Of a DNA stretch of 52,785 bases, positions 38,249 through 49,651 are shown one piece after another; positions within the stretch are counted from its first letter, which is position 1, and every line of letters begins with the position of its first letter. The DNA comes from Cytidiella melzeri (lineage: Eukaryota > Basidiomycota > Agaricomycetes > Polyporales > Irpicaceae), in contig JABYQR010000310.1 in the NCBI GenBank assembly GCA_022592445.1, forward strand, positions 1 through 52,785, written 5' to 3'. The notes under the pieces are model-generated. The model was not told where the DNA came from. It saw only the letters and a list, made by a program, of their open reading frames with translations, and did not search any database. The position numbers and the translations under genes are program-made.

Positions 38249-38711
38249 GCTGATATGAGTACAAGAATGAACAAGTGAGGGCACTCGAACGAAGAGCTAT
38301 GGGCTTACCTGCTCGTTTTTATGAACCAGGCAGCTCCTCGTGCTCCAACGTTCTCTCCATCTGGCACCAAATGACGACCATGACAACCCAAGCGAGATAG
38401 CAACTGCACTAGACAGTGGGTGCTCAGCTGTCTCAGCCGGCACAAAATACTTAGCGGTGAGCACCATATGTACTAATGGGGCGGCAACTCACCAGTTCGA
38501 GGCGTCAAGCACTGTACATGCATATGACGGTGCTGTAGCATGCTCGGACAGAGCATGCTCGGACAGAGCACGCTGTCTACAGCGTTGAAGATTCGGGTAT
38601 AGTTGTACCATCACTCAACGCAGCGAATGTATTCACTGGCGAGAGTTCAAGCTGAAGAGTGGTGGTGGCGACGTTGGTCTTTGATGTCTCGAACTGTCGT
38701 GGTGAAGCATT

Positions 38712-38807
38712 GCGCGTCTTGTCACATGTCACTCTATTTGGCCGGACAAATAAGATCAAACACAGCAAAAAATCTGCGCGAGTTTCACAAAAATATGCAA
38801 ACGGCTG
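38712..38807 (-). repeat. Right inverted repeat of the Tc1-like element
   Basis: Inverted match to 28489-28585; followed by TA at 38808-38809. Confidence 0.8.
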
Positions 38808-38839
38808 TAACACAGGCGCACATTACTATCATTCATGTG

Positions 38840-39705
38840 GTGTTCGTAAAAACCCGGCGCTCAGTATATTGCGCTGAGAGCTCCCGCCTAAATCTGTCAA
38901 AAAGTACATAGAATTATACCTGTGCATCTTGATAGTATGCTGTATTAAATTCACGCTTTTTAGAGAGGAACAGCGAGCTGCGGCAGGATGCCAAAGAGGG
39001 GTAGAAGAGAGAAGGGGTGTTCGTAAAAACGTCACGGTTGGTCACACCGGCATGAGGTCGGCATATTGTCACTCCAACACGACTTACCATATGTAGTATC
39101 ACCATCAGCTGAGCTCATCAGCGAGAGCAGTGTTTGTAAAAAGTGTGTTTGGGTAGATTACCATGTGTATTACAAGGATGTGCTACTGTATTCAATTATA
39201 TACAAGAATACTGAACATTTCGACGTGAATCAAGAAAGAAGGGGCCGCAAAGCAGTGGCTAGAAGTTGCGGCAAGCAGGTACCAGACGCAAAACGCAGAC
39301 GCGATGTTGCGACGAGGCTGCGATATGCCTCTTAGCGGAGTTTAAACTGCGCTCGGTCTCAAAGTCACGCATGTCTCGATATTGTTCGTAAAAACTACTC
39401 TAAAAATGTACACAGAGCAATCGGGCTGCTGGAGCAGCTTTCAATGCAATATTAGTCACTTTGCTTCTGCAAGACGGTCATAAAATATGCAGTACATCAG
39501 TCAGAATCTCTATCCATCAATCTGAGTAAAGTACAGAAACTCACTGCTTTGTCTCTACCGACTTCATCCCTCGCATTTATACTACTTTTCTTACACCAAA
39601 ATAATGCCATAGTCGTCCTTTATTGCTCACAGTATACTTAGAATATTCGGACGTGCACAAGTATCGAAAGTACTAGTGTTCGTAAAAACAGGCGTTTACG
39701 AACAC
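38840..39705. repeat. Cluster of GTGTTCGTAAAAAC motifs with inverted end
   Basis: The 14-mer or a one- to two-base variant occurs at 38840, 39017, 39130, 39382 and 39676, all on the plus strand, at irregular spacing of 113-294 bp. At the right edge it is followed four bases later by the inverted form GTTTACGAACAC (39694-39705). The block has no coding frame. It could be a non-autonomous DNA element whose ends and subterminal repeats carry a transposase-binding motif; no clear target duplication is seen. Confidence 0.5.
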
Positions 39706-39739
39706 TGCATCAACGATAGTATGGCTGTGGCGAGACTCT

Positions 39740-40480
39740 CCTTGGTGGCGTGAGAACGTTCCAGCTTACTTATATCCCGAGCGTACGCCACCTTGCTTTC
39801 TTTCCAAACCACGACAGTCTGAAGCTTGCAACGCTCGCCTCCTACAAAATGCTTTGTGCATTTGTCTTTGCGAGCGGGTAAGGTCTGAGCCCATGACCCC
39901 ACTCACGACCGGTTCTAGAGAACCCGCGTGTCAAGCGTCAACCACATACAAGAGACTCGTCGAATCCAAGGCGGCTACGCCATGCCTCTAGGACCTAGGC
40001 CTAGCCTGAAGATCTGCGGGGGACACCCCAAGCTCGCGCTGGTGAAGGCTCGGGCTGGCATTCGACTCGAAAATGTGGTGGGTCTGCTGGCATTGTCCTG
40101 TCGCCCTTCTCCTCGCACGCCACCCTTCTAGCTTTTGTGATCATTCGGTCGCTGCTCTGGCTGGACTTCAGGCTCGCGCGCGGGGTCAGGACTACAGAGG
40201 AGCAAGAAGCGCATGAGGTGGGCATGGAGTTGTGCGATGGATGTGTTGTTGAGTTCCATTTGCAAGCCACAGCTCTTTTGAGACGCTGTGGAACTTGATT
40301 CAGACTACTCTCCGGCTGTCGTGGCCAACAGTTATTTTTTCCTTCTCTACTCCCTTTGTGGGATCTTGCCTTCTGTCGAGAACAGTTTGTTGCATTACTG
40401 TAGAAACGGCGTAGGTCTTTCAACTGCACATATGTTAGACGCGTTAACGAAGAGCTTGACACCATATACGGTGCGGTGCG
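39740..40480. repeat. Direct repeat unit 1 (about 750 bp)
   Basis: Similar to unit 2 starting near 40487. Shared landmarks in order are GGTGGCGTGA, GACAGTCT then AAGCTTGCAACGCTCGCC, TTGCGAGCGGGTAAGGTCTG, CTGAAGATCTG and GTGGTGGG, then TCAGACTACT and ACTCCCTTTGTGGGAT. Minus-strand frames in both units share GERCKL and LPARK, so they may be remnants of a duplicated protein gene. Confidence 0.7.
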
Positions 40481-40932
40481 GCTTCTTTATGGTGGCGTGA
40501 AAACAATCCAGGCTACTTAAACCTCGAAAACGTCTTCCGAACCATCCTCTCTTTCCTCCCAACCTCGACAGTCTCAAGCTTGCAACGCTCGCCCTCCACA
40601 GACTGTCTCGCCCATTTGCCCTTGCGAGCGGGTAAGGTCTGAGCACACGTCCCCACTCTACCAGTCCCAAAGGACCGTCGTGTCAAACTTACAAGAAACT
40701 CGTCGAAACCAGGCGGCAACGCCGTGACTCTAGGACTTAGTTCTAGGCCTGAAGATCTGTGGGATGACAACCTCCAGCTATTGCTGGTGCCTGCAGTGAA
40801 GGTTTCGAGGCGGCATTAGTAGACTTGAAGATGTGGTGGGCCCGTTCTGCTGGCATTGTCCTGTCACACTTCTCCTTCCGGGCCCGCCTTGAGGATCATC
40901 CAGTCCCGCTCTCGCTGGTCCTCCACTGGGTA

Positions 40933-43900
40933 CTATCGATGACCCAGAAGTGAACTACGCAGTTCACTTCTGGTCCCCCCCATTCCTCCGTGCACCTTTT
41001 CGCTCGGAGTTTCTACAGTGATGTAGTATGGTATATCGGCTATAGATAGTCTATTTCTGCGAATATTTGGAGAGGGATAAAGATGCTAGAAAAGGTCCGC
41101 ACGAAGGTAACTTTTCCCCCGCCAAAATCTGAGAACTGTCACAGCAAGTCACGCACAAGCGCTCACAAATGTTTGAACTCAGCACATGCCGAGCGATCCG
41201 CAAACTTCGTGGCGTTCGCATGCACTGTGCAGCGTTTCGTTCGAGAGCTCCCTAGGAGGAAAGTACTATATACATGAATGATCGACAATTTTAAGAATTA
41301 TACTTGAAATGAGAGTAAAGAAATTATGCATTAGAAGAGGTATCTACTACACCCTGCGGCATAATCCCGACCGCAGAGTCGCTACAAAGCTGCAACGGAA
41401 TGTTACTAACATCATCAATATGCGGTCGCTTCGACTGACTGGCCCGGGGGTCACTCGAGGATAGCGAAGATACTCCCTCCCTCTCGTCGGGCACGGGCCG
41501 TTTCGAGGTGCGTTTGGAAGAAGGCCACAGACCGATGAAGCGGGAATCTGCGCGCAAAGCTGGCTCTTCATCGATGTGCGCCGTAATTCGCCCAATGAGC
41601 TGCTCTCGCGTGCCAGCCTCATCAAGGTCCATGCACCACGCGATGTCAACCAGCATAGGGTGCTTCTGGTATGCCAACGCTCCGGTGAACACCATGCCCT
41701 CCTTACCAAGGTCTGCCCGTTGCCGTCTCTTCTCGAACTCGTTGTCATTCTTCTTCTGCTTGTTCTCCTCTGCTTTGTTCTCCTTTTCCGCCCGAGCTTG
41801 CTTCTGCTCCAAAGCCTTAGCACGGCCCTCCTGTGTGGTGACAACTCGACCGCCAACGGTAACGCTGCGATCATTCGTTCGCTTGTCTCGTTTGGTATTC
41901 AGCTTCCTTTGCAGGTCACCGATAGCACGCCCCGCCAATATAGCATGCGCTGTTGCTTCGTCCCGCTGAGATCTGGCCCTATCGCGCTGTTGTTTATACT
42001 TCTTCGCACGAGAGTTTGGAGACATGAGCTGGCTGGCCTCGTTGTCGGTGTCGGAGTCTGGGTAGTGAGGTATGACAGGTGTGCTCGTGGCTGCAGAGGT
42101 GCGTGTGGAAAGTGATGGGGTGGTGGCGGCTACAGCTGAAGTTGATGGAGGAGACAGGGTGGTAGACGAAGGTGCAGGAAAAGGAGGTGGTACATCGGTA
42201 ACGGTGGCAGAAGGTGCGTGGCTACGCCGACGGGCTGCTCTGCGACGTTCTTCCTCAACGTCAGACTCTGTTTGGGACTCGTCGTCAGATCCTTCTTCTG
42301 ATGATGATTTGTACGCAGGGCTTAACATAGTCTGAGGTTCCTCAACACTGGCAGACTCGAAGATGCTGTCACCGTAGTCCGCGGGAAAGCCTTCAGGGAG
42401 ATGGAGGGTGGTTGAGGTGGGAATACTTGGTGCAAAGTCAGACGCAGTGAACTGATTGATGTCGCAGCGTGGCTTCTTGCCAGATTTGTCTGACACAAGA
42501 CCAGACTTGGCAAACGCCTTTCGGATCGTGCCTTCCTTAAAGGCTACACTCCGCGCTTCCATGTACACGCGCACCACGTCCCTTGCTTGCATTGACTGTC
42601 CAGTCTCATCCAACACGTCCTGCGCACGCTTGTTCCACTCGCGTTTCAAAGGCGCAAACACTCCGACATCGCAAGGTTGCAGTCGGTGAGTGGTGTGAGG
42701 GGGTAGTTCATAGAGAATGACATTTTTTGCAATAGCATGGTCGATGATCTCAAGCAATGCGTGGGACGAATGTCCATCGTATACAAGAAGAATGGGTTTT
42801 GATGGATCTCCGTGAGCTTTGGCCGCAGGTACGAAGCACTTCTCGAACCAGCTCTTGCAGACGAAATCGGACGTCCAGCCGTTCTTGGTGGTTGCAAGTC
42901 TATAGCACACTGGGTAAGTCACTCGAGTATTCATTCTATAAGTGGATAAGGCTCACAAGATATTGTCTTCGTTCTCAAACCACTCCTCGCACATCTTCAC
43001 CCCAGCAAAGACGAAGCATGGCTTCACAGGAGCAGTGCCATCGCCACATACTGATTCGAGAATTGTCACCAGCTCCAAGTCATCGCTCTTCTGAAGGTAG
43101 CGGCTTTTATCGGCGGCAGAGAAAAGGTACAGTTCGCCAGTCCCTTTTCGACCGCCACCCAGCTGAATCCCAATCTCATCCATGTTGTGTACATTTTCCC
43201 ATGGGATGTCATGCTCATCAAGAACCGCCTGAAGCCGCTCAAAATGTGCGTTCGCATTGGTAAAATTGAACGCACAAGCACGCTTCGGATCCAGCCCAGA
43301 AGGCCGCCCTAGGGTACATTCAGGATGCCGACGAAGGAAGCGGTAGACCCATCGTCGTGAAGGTTTACGGCCCGACAGTGCCTCCACCTTTGGGGAAATT
43401 GTTCGTTTCGACAGCGGCACTCCAGAAGCTCCCAGGTAAATGATGTATGACACCAGTGTCTTCTCCTGCACAGTGTTAAGAAGCTGTTGTCGGCTGTGTG
43501 CTGACCGCCGAGGCTTTGTGAGTCTATTCACTCGGCGCCATATGGCAATCCTCTTGCTAGGGCAGCCTAACATCTCCGCAGCATCATAGGGGTTCTTGTA
43601 TAGGCCACTCCGGATCCCTGCGGCACCTTCCTGTACCAAACTGTCGTGGTCGTCGAGTTCCTTGACACCCTGGCGGTAGACTTTTGCACGAGGCATGGGT
43701 CCCAAAAATTTGTGAAAATAAAGTAAAATTAGGATTAGAGTATTAATGAGTATTCCAAAAGAGTGTCGAGTAGTTTGAGCTGGAGAACGATAGAGAGGAC
43801 GGCGAAACGATGCACAAAACATGACCTCGGTACCTCATTGGCTAGTTACCAGCGCTTGTCGGAGTTCTAACCCACGAGGAGGCATTGTCACGCTCCCCTC

Positions 43901-44261
43901 CACTGTCGAGAGTATACCTTCCACTATTCTTGCCACATCGCTCAGAAATACAAACTGGTATTTTTCCGTGATAGTATACACCAATTTCAATGTACTCTGT
44001 GATTTTTAGGCCAAAATATACACTGGTGCTGCCTCAGTAAGCGCATCAATCACAGTTCACTCATGAACTGCATGCAAAAATTGAGGTATTCAATTTTTAT
44101 ATCCTCGCAGAGCTGCTCTTTCTATACCAAACTTTGTAGACAATGTCTAGTAGCATAAATACATATGCCTGTTTTTTTTGGAGGCAGTTGAGTGAGGGGA
44201 AGTACCTTCCCGAGCAAATAGTTCACTTCCTGTCCCCAGTTCACTTCTGGGTCATCGATAG
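40933..44261 (-). mobile_element. Pogo-like DNA transposon, apparently complete
   Basis: The 3,329-bp unit has perfect 24-bp inverted ends starting CTATCGATGACCCAGAAGTG, flanked by TA on both sides (40931-40932 and 44262-44263). The word AGTTCACTTC recurs near both ends (40960s, 44220s and 44240s), probably transposase-binding sites. It contains one intact transposase gene on the minus strand. Confidence 0.92.
41324..43696 (-). CDS. Pogo-type DDE transposase (intact frame)
   Basis: Exons 42957-43696 and 41324-42899 with a 57-nt GT-AG intron give 771 residues. The N-terminal DNA-binding region has a psq-like helix-turn-helix (NPYDAAEMLGCPSKRIAIW) and a CENP-B/Tc5-type HTH (SKRTISPKVEALSGRKPS to RFLRRHPE). 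The catalytic core shows NMDEIGIQLGG, LLVYDGHSSHALLEI and PPHTTHRLQPCDVGVFAPL, the three-aspartate pogo pattern. A long Ser-rich and Lys/Glu coiled-coil tail follows (KQARAEKENKAEENKQKK). Start Met 43696 (MPRAKVYRQG) preferred; the frame is open to 43822. No lesion seen, so the element may still be active. Confidence 0.9.
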
Positions 44262-44480
44262 TATAGTGTTCGGTTACAGAGGAGCAAAAGGTGGAGAAGG
44301 TGGTTTGGAGCTGTGCGATTAATATGTCATCTAGCATCAGTTGCTGTGAAACTTGTTTCAGACTACTGTCGTCGCTGATTCAAATTTTTCCTTGTTGCAC
44401 TCCCTTTGTGGGATATTTCAGTCGTCGTTGCTTCCGATAAAACTAGTTTGATACGATGCTGTGTGATGTGCAGCCTCGGT

Positions 44481-44705
44481 GCAGCCCACCAATAGATGTG
44501 TACACAAAGGCTCCAAGTTCCCAGTGGATGCGGCTGGTACTAATGAACCGTGTCAGGTTCCAATGGCTGGCCGGCGTAGCCACTCGCACTTATGTAGCCG
44601 TTGCTTGACCGGATACAACCCTACGTCGGCGTCAGACTAAACCAGGTGATACAACAGATAGCGTAAGTAGGTAACTCGTGCTGTATACGAAACAGCCAGG
44701 ATCCT
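44481..44705. other. Spacer between repeat unit 2 and ERV46
   Basis: Nothing recognisable. Confidence 0.5.
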
Positions 44706-46409
44706 TTACATTAGTTTACCGTCCGAGTATGAACCTCCACCCTTCTTGAGCTTCTTGCTCGTGGCGAAGGCTACGCTGTCGATAAGCGAAGCAACGGTCA
44801 GAACTCCACCCACGATCGCGCATGTCCTGGGTAGAAGTATCATTAGCGGGCAAAGCGGAGAAGGCGGATGAAGTAGGACGTACGATGTGAGGAAGTGCGC
44901 GAACGATTGACGAGTCTCTTGGTGAACAATCAATATCGGGGAAATTTCGTAGTTGAAGAAAGCACCTAGATGTGCGCTATTAAGCTGACGCGGCGTGTGT
45001 AGTGGGACGCAGCTAGCCTACCAGGGATACCACTTATCCCGTGCATGACGTGCACGCCGCCTTGATTATTCTCAGCCAACCCTTTGGTCAGATCACGCTC
45101 GAAATGCGTTGCGCTGTACTGGTGAGTGTTGATCTGGCGCCAAGGTCAGCCGCAGGCGACAGATCAGAAGGACGCGAGAGACCTACAATCTTGCCATCCA
45201 AAGTTCGGAACTGGGTAGAGACGACTTTGAGGAAGTACTGGAACATGTATTGTGCCTTGGATGTCTACGTCTTGTGTATTAGTTGACTATCTGCTCACCC
45301 GATTGAAACACTCACTCTCATGGTAGTCGCATCTAAGGGGTTGAGCACGCCCAGCTTCTGTTTCAGCTTGATGCCCACGTTCGCCTTCTCGAAGTCATAC
45401 TCGTCATATCCTTGGAACGCGAACGTATGTATAGTGTGGGAAAAATCGTGGCGATTGCCATCTTCTTTCAAATAAGGCACCAGCTCGTAGATGTTCTGCG
45501 CTGCTGTGCGGAACGAGCGACCAGGAGAGAAATGAATGTTTCCGACGACCTTGTTGACTTGGATGAGACCAGCGATGTTGCATCCTTCGTGTGCTTGCTC
45601 CTTTAGCCTGTCTGACCAGCCCTCTTGAACGCACTATGTAGATGTGAGTGGATTGGTTCTGGATACCTCATACTCGGGAGGCTGACACACCTGCTCGATG
45701 GCGTCCGGAGAGTTGAAACTCCATCCACGGTTGACATAAGCTTGTCTGACTTCCTCGCACGAGTTACAGCACCCGCTTTCAGGCTCTATCCCACCGTAAC
45801 ATGACCCGCAGTACCCATTCTGTCTTTGCTCGTTAATCTTGTCGACTTCGTTCTGGAGTTCAGCTGTACTCTGCCCGGGAACTATGTCTCCCTTCTCTGT
45901 AAGACGGTTCTTCGAGATTCTATGTGTAATGTCGGTTTGCGTTTCGCCAGAGATATCCATCACGTCGAGAGACAGCACTATAGACGGACACTTTAGTTCA
46001 GCGAAGAGCAGTATTTGCAAGAAGAGCACGTACGGTAGCATGGTACTCTAGGGAACGTCAAGTTGACCTTGACCGTCAAACGCTCTCCTCGGCTTTTGTC
46101 GACCTGGATCGAAGTATCGACAGTCACCCGGCGGTAGTCGATAAGCTCCATCATTGTTATAGCCAAAATTAAGGCAGCAGAGACGAGTGTCACTGACGCA
46201 TTGCATTCAGTTTGTGTCACTCAAATAAAGTGGTTCAGGAGGACATACACATTGCACCCGTCCGTGTCTTGACCTTCACGTCCTCCATCGTCTTTCAAAT
46301 GCATCCCATGTTAGTTACCGCATCCCTGTCTCACCTCGCAGCGAGTGTGCCCACTGACCTTACCGAAGGCATCCAAACCCTTCAAGCCTCCGAACACGCC
46401 TTTCGCCAT
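44706..46409 (-). CDS. ERV46: ER-Golgi cargo receptor Erv46 (ERGIC3)
   Basis: Erv46 forms a heteromer with Erv41 that cycles between ER and Golgi in COPII/COPI vesicles and retrieves cargo. Nine exons (46359-46409, 46249-46291, 46034-46192, 45691-45977, 45316-45633, 45187-45264, 45022-45118, 44884-44965, 44706-44826; minus strand) give 411 residues. The start has GLKGLDAFGK then TMEDVKVKTRTGA. The first membrane helix is LTLVSAALILAI, ending in DYRRV, followed by VDKSRGERL, FPRVPC, and SLDVMDISGETQ. The luminal part has the Cys-rich CGSCYGG and CCNSCEEV. The C-terminus has NYEISPILIVHQE and a second membrane helix near AIVGGVLTVASLIDSV, and ends in a Lys/Gly-rich cytosolic tail. Confidence 0.94.
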
Positions 46410-47363
46410 TCTTGTTGATAGCGAGATCCTCAGAAGACCAAAGAAACCGAATCGCAGAGAGGATAGTCCACACACACAAGATGGCGAAGGGAGTAGAGAG
46501 GAGGGCAGCAGAGCTTGAGGTAGTATATGCAGTAGAGAGTTGTAGCAGACGCCGCACTGCGAAAGTTATGGACGACGTGTCATATTAGTGATTCACATGA
46601 TCGCTCCTCGTGCCATCCACGACGGAGATATCCCACAGACTAGTAACCGCTGCAGCCATACACAGTTCACCGTCGTTTCACCAATGTTCAACCGAATACA
46701 TATTGAAGTGACTCAAGCAGACACGGTCACTGTTGGAACGCGGTCCACAAGTTCTTCACACCATCTCTTATACCGTGAGCCTGCACGCTCGTGCGCTGTA
46801 CCGCTCCGTCTTCGAGGCTAACAACGTTGACACCTCCGAAAGGGAAGGCATAAGTATTCGCGGAGGCGGTTTGTGAAAACAGATTAGACGACGGCCAGTT
46901 CATAAAACGAACCAGTGTCCCTGAAGACTCTGGCGAAACACTTCACTGATTATAGACTTGATTGCACATCTCTTTCTTGATCTCAAACTTGCACATGCAT
47001 CAGAGGCAGTGTGCAACACACCGTCTTCAGCCGCTGTGCTCGTTTCATCGTGCGATGTACGGTGAAAAGCTGAGCAGTGTTTCATCCTTCAACTACATAA
47101 ATACCCGTGCCAGCACTCCTGTTCCCCCAGCTCTGCGAGTTCCTTCTCTTCTCAGAATCTACCTTTCTTTCTCCGTTCCAGCCAACTCACGCAAGCTAGC
47201 ACTGGTTGGTGCGTATCGTACCCTCTATGCCATTCTGAACGCTCCTTCTCTGACACATCCGATAGCTTTCTTGTCTTACAGCTTCCACTTTCGTTCTACA
47301 ACGTCCATACTCAAATCAATCACGTCTCATAACTTCCTGTCCCTTCTTTATCCTTAAGGCATC
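46410..47363. other. Intergenic region between ERV46 and the secreted-protein gene
   Basis: Divergent starts flank this 950-bp gap. Short frames (46588-46821, 46962-47357) show no family. The right part has pyrimidine-rich, short-motif sequence consistent with a promoter and 5' leader. Nothing else seen. Confidence 0.5.
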
Positions 47364-48256
47364 ATGCGCTCCACTACCATCGCCCTCACGATACTTGTTA
47401 CAATTGGTCCTACTGTATCTGCACCCATCCCCTATCGCGCCGTTTCTTCTGCCGGCCCTTCAACCGTGGCCGCTTCTGGGAACGATGTTAACAATAGCGC
47501 CGCCTTGTCAGCTATGGAAATGCCCCTGCCACGCATGTACGGTGGCAAAACGCCGTGAGTCGACTCTGCTAACCGATTTTGCATGCAATATTCAGTCTGC
47601 TTTCTGCACCAGCGCACCAACCTCACATCGCAAAAGAGTGCTACCTGCTGCAGCGATCGTGGAGGGGGTCAAGGATCTCGAAGGCGCGGCCAAAGGGGCC
47701 AAAGAGGGCCAGTCGTGGTGGCAGAAGGCTAGTGATGTTGTGAATAAAGCCAGTATGTTCACCTTTCCATTGAGTTTCTTTCAACCTAGGTAAGCCGAGT
47801 CTGTTCACCAATGTTTACACGTGATGTTGAGGTTTTCTTTAATAGTGGGAGTAGCGGGAGCGGTAATAGTCAAAGTGGTAGCAGCAGCAGCAGCAGTCAC
47901 GGAAGCGGCGGCGGCAGCGGCAGCGATGGCGGTGGCGGCAGTAGTGGCGGCTTCGGCAGCAGCAGTGGTGGCAGTGGCGGCAGTAGTGGCGGCTTCGGCA
48001 GCAGCAGTGGTGGCAGTGGCGGCGGCAGCAGTGGCGGCAGTCACGGCAGCGTGGGTCGTCGCGATGAATCCACCGAGAGCTTGGCCAACTTGATCCATGC
48101 AATACACTCCCGGTGAGCAGTCTTCCGCCTATTGGAGCTGCCAGCATTAACATCACGGATGACAGGGCGGACTCGGAGGACCAGATTGACCCTCTCGTTG
48201 AGATGTCCGCGCGCTCCTTTGAATCTGAGGCTCTCAGCATCAACAATCTCGACTGA
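47364..48256 (+). CDS. Predicted secreted Gly/Ser-rich protein
   Basis: Exons 47364-47554, 47637-47789, 47846-48112 and 48166-48256 give 233 residues. The N-terminus MRSTTIALTILVTIGPTVSA is a convincing signal peptide. A middle part (AAAIVEGVKDLEGAAKGAKE, WWQKASDVVNKA) is amphipathic. Exon 3 is a low-complexity Gly/Ser run with an internal repeat, SSGGFGSSSGGSGG, made of GGC/AGC-type codons. The C-terminus is helical (ESLANLIHAIHSR). No family recognised. The exon 3 frame was chosen because only it joins the following exon in phase with both neighbours; the Ala-rich and opposite-strand frames are by-products of the repeat. The intron 1 acceptor (47636) is uncertain. Confidence 0.6.
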
Positions 48257-49651
48257 AGGAGAGGCCGGCGTGGTGATTCGTGACATGATGCTTGTTCTAT
48301 TTATGTGATATTACTTATGAGGGATAATTAGAAGTTGCGAACATCCCAATATTGTGATTTTTCATGTCACAATCATGGTTTTGATTGATGACACGTGTAT
48401 GACGTTATTTCTTGCTGTTTATTCGAGGATGAGTATTTAAAAACTCAGGCATCATTTGTTGTGAAACTCACATCAGAACTCCGAGGATTTGCTCACCAAC
48501 GTACAATCGTGGTTGGATGGTGGTCAATGGTGGTCGGCCATGGTCAATGTAAAGCCGGTCGAATGTATTCAACACGTCTAGAGGCAGGGATGGATGCGCA
48601 GTCGTAATCCCACTTGCCGTCGTAAGGACCTAAGACACACGAGCAGAGCGAGTTAATCCAGGTGCGAAAGAGAAAGAGCACAATTAGCATAATGACTGTA
48701 CCTAAGACACACGAGCAGAGCGAGTTAACTAAAGGTACAGGCTGTGAGCATATTGCATATGTGAGGGACAACGAAGAATACTCACTCCAGGTGCGAAAGA
48801 GAAAGAGCACGATGGAGTGTCAGGAGCGGGGGCGAAGGTATATAAGACAGAGCCCTCAGGCGACCCAAAAAAAGGAATATCTGTGATACAGATGTGTCCG
48901 CGTGATGAAAGAACAATAAAGCGACCATATACGGAATACAAAAGGAAACCCGGTAACTAAGAGTCCGTGAGCCGGAGCTGAAAACCATTACAATGGTGGT
49001 TGACAATGTCGTCGTGGCCCATCCGTCTGCTTGCAGAACATAAACCTCGATAGCATATCATCAGCCTTCCACCCTCTTCCATTGCCACCTGCATCCTGTT
49101 TGTTTGCTCACATTCATTGCTCATTAAGCACACCTTGCCTCTCAATCCATTGTTCACCTCAGCACTCGTTCAACTGTCTTTATCATCTGCTTGTCCCTTT
49201 CATCTGTCGTTACCTTTGTCCTTCACTTGTACATCCTGTTCTGGCCCACCAATTTTATCATCTCTCCCTCAAAATCTTTGCATTTTTGATGTAAGCTTTC
49301 CCAAGCAACAGGTGCAGTGAATCCTACTGAAGCTTTCACAGACCCCCACATGACATGGATAGTCCAACAGAGACCGGATTTTTCCAACATTGTCACAAGT
49401 TCACAGCCTTAAGCGCCTATCTAGAGCGCTTATTTTCTGGCTAGGAGTGTTACCAGACCTAACCCTAACCCGGGTCACGTGACATCCTGCCTTATTTATC
49501 AATAGTCCAGACCCAAACCCTAGACTCAGTCTGGAGCGGTTCCAGATCAACCTAGGCTATTGTTCTATTGTTCCTCTTCCATTGATAGGGATTCCCCAGG
49601 GATTCCCCCAAATCTTATTGTTCTATTGTCTTTCGACAATTGTCTTCTATC
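48257..49651. other. Gene-free stretch with minor repeats
   Basis: Apart from the interleaved repeats listed separately at 48629-48810, I see only short chance frames. A pyrimidine-rich open frame at 49031-49294 has no family. Confidence 0.5.
48629..48810. repeat. Interleaved direct repeats
   Basis: A 28-bp unit starting CCTAAGACACACGAGC occurs at 48629 and 48701. A 24-bp unit starting CCAGGTGCGAAAGAG occurs at 48658 and 48787. The order is A-B-A-B with unequal spacing, i.e. a diverged tandem duplication. Confidence 0.85.

Larger units (their letters stand above)
28489..38807 (+). mobile_element. Tc1/mariner-like element, expanded by nested insertions
   Basis: Inverted repeats of about 95 bp begin CAGCCGTTTGCATA at 28489 and end in the reverse complement at 38807. 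Each is flanked by TA, the expected Tc1/mariner duplication. The total is 10,319 bp, but removing the Copia element and the solo LTR with their duplications leaves about 3.5 kb. That core holds the transposase pseudogene and, to its right, a second gene on the opposite strand. Confidence 0.8.
40481..44480. repeat. Direct repeat unit 2, split by the pogo element
   Basis: The left part (40487-40932) and right part (44264-44480) together match unit 1. Joining them at the single TA target restores the order seen in unit 1 (GTCCTGTC...TACAGAGGAGCAA). The boundaries are approximate. Confidence 0.65.

Noticed and set aside
46360..46557. Minus-strand frame with a hydrophobic helix overlapping ERV46 exon 1
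   Set aside because: ERV46 uses another frame through these bases, and no second gene structure fits.
47805..48246. Minus-strand Ala/Thr- and Cys/His-rich frames
   Set aside because: They arise from the GGC/AGC repeat and do not join any exon or motif.
49031..49294. Open frame of 87 residues
   Set aside because: Pyrimidine-rich low-complexity sequence without family, start context or conservation evidence.
49457..49472. CCTAACCCTAACCC, telomere-like
   Set aside because: Only two units and no array, so chance or an old LTR fragment.
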